A stretch of DNA of 22,453 nt. It comes from JBHHYU01 sp046757725 (GTDB lineage Bacteria > Desulfobacterota > Binatia > UBA9968). The stretch covers positions 1 through 22,453 of the forward strand of contig JBHHYU010000046.1 in the NCBI GenBank assembly GCA_046757725.1, written 5' to 3'. Below, piece after piece: positions 21,815 through 22,453 of this stretch. The position numbers were made by a program, and so were the translations under genes. Positions within the stretch are counted from its first letter, which is position 1. Each line of letters opens with the position of its first letter. Below the pieces are notes generated by a model. The model was not told the DNA's origin. It did not search any database and saw only the letters and a program-made list of their open reading frames with translations.

Positions 21815-22453
21815 TCAAGAAATCCAGCGTTTTTTTCTGCTTGAGAGATATTTCAGAACTTTGCGAGCGCCTGAGTAAATATAGAACAGGGAAATGAGTT
21901 CACGGACGCCCGGATATGGGTCTCGTAGATCCAACACGTCATATTGCACTCCCGGCCGAAAATCGCTCACAAAATTCCAGAGTGTTTTCCCTTTACTTGG
22001 TAATGGAGTCAAATAATCTGGGTTGCGGCTATACCAATGATTCACAAAGGCAACAACGTCACCCCTAATGTAACGATTTCGCCTCCCAATGGGGTAATGC
22101 GATGGAAGTCTTTGTTTTTGCCCGTCTCTGACATAGCGAAATAGCGCATACGGAAAATTTAGCCCTAGCTTATTTGCTGCAGACAGGGGTGCCCAAAAAC
22201 GGCAGTTGACTTCCATCAAAACTTTTTTACCTGTGATCGGGTTGACTCTATATTCAACCATCGCAACCCCATCCCACCCCATCGCATTAAGAAGGCGAAC
22301 AGTCCATTGTCTAATTTCAGGGTCGATTGGAACACTTAAATGGACGGATGTCACACCACCAGTTAAGGGGTACTCTCGAACGCCCATATATTGATAGAGG
22401 CCTAATGTTTCCCCGCCCGCGTATAATACTCCCTGATTGACCTTCACTCCGGC
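21815..22453 (-). CDS. ATP-grasp family ligase, C-terminal part (5' end beyond window)
   Basis: The visible 213 codons are open to the window edge on the minus strand. They carry the ATP-grasp lid and Mg-binding region: GWDGVAMVEYRV, then NPITGKKVLMEVNCRFW, in which the E and the N of ExN coordinate magnesium, followed by PLSAANKLGLNFPYALFRYV. This arrangement (AMVEYRxxPxTGKxxLMEVNxRFW) is found in ATP-grasp carboligases related to carbamoyl-phosphate synthetase-type and D-aspartate-ligase-type enzymes, often in polysaccharide or peptide tailoring clusters. The C-terminal third (LTPLPSKGKTLWNFVSDFRPG onward) is basic, with no membrane helix that I can call. Substrate unknown. A GTG at 22447 is in frame, but the alignment with the family shows the true start is upstream. 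Confidence 0.85.
   Translation of the reverse strand, partial: AGVKVNQGVLYAGGETLGLYQYMGVREYPLTGGVTSVHLSVPIDPEIRQWTVRLLNAMGWDGVAMVEYRVNPITGKKVLMEVNCRFWAPLSAANKLGLNFPYALFRYVRDGQKQRLPSHYPIGRRNRYIRGDVVAFVNHWYSRNPDYLTPLPSKGKTLWNFVSDFRPGVQYDVLDLRDPYPGVRELISLFYIYSGARKVLKYLSSRKKRWIS

Overview
The window reads as a stretch of chromosome from an uncultivated, Gram-negative-type bacterium of roughly 50% GC. Lineage is not fixed by the sequence. An outer-membrane lipid-transport protein (MlaC), a chromosomal parAB/mnmG/mnmE cluster, an LLM-class flavin oxidoreductase and a DUF255 protein together fit a deltaproteobacterial, NC10/Methylomirabilota or Tectomicrobia-like organism; this is inference with low confidence. 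I see no insertion sequence, prophage, CRISPR array, tRNA or rRNA.

Left part (1-6.1 kb). On the minus strand, an ammonium transporter (amt) is followed by the first 18 codons of what looks like glutamine synthetase, an ammonium-assimilation pair. The isoprenoid enzyme ispH (minus) diverges from a plus-strand pair, cstA and a small thioredoxin-fold protein with a CxxC motif. A cold-shock protein and two small unknown genes, overlapping by ATGA, follow. They look like a second short operon.

Middle (6.2-12.1 kb). A soluble three-GAF sensor histidine kinase without a partner response regulator points left. A DUF255/YyaL protein points right. A decayed HigA-type antitoxin gene lies at about 10.95-11.18 kb, and an ornithine-cyclodeaminase-family enzyme runs on the minus strand into its 3' end.

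Chromosome-maintenance block (12.7-18.1 kb, all minus). The order of transcription is mnmE, mnmG, parA, parB. The usual rsmG (gidB) between mnmG and parA is absent. Two parS-like 16-mers are present, one upstream of parA and one just upstream of mnmG, and a perfect DnaA-box 9-mer lies beyond parB. The gap after parB (about 580 bases) has no convincing gene but holds a run of small hairpins.

Right part (18.1-22.5 kb). An orphan mlaC, a cupin with an altered metal-site motif, an LLM oxidoreductase, a DUF6868-like two-helix membrane protein and the 3' part of an ATP-grasp gene follow, separated by 200-340 base gaps that contain clear dyad symmetries.

Most of the window is ordinary housekeeping. 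I do not see a demonstrable new system. The best candidates for something undescribed are the csp plus two-gene cluster, the cstA/thioredoxin-fold pair, the hairpin-rich gap after parB, and the dyads at 18177-18204 and 19830-19892.
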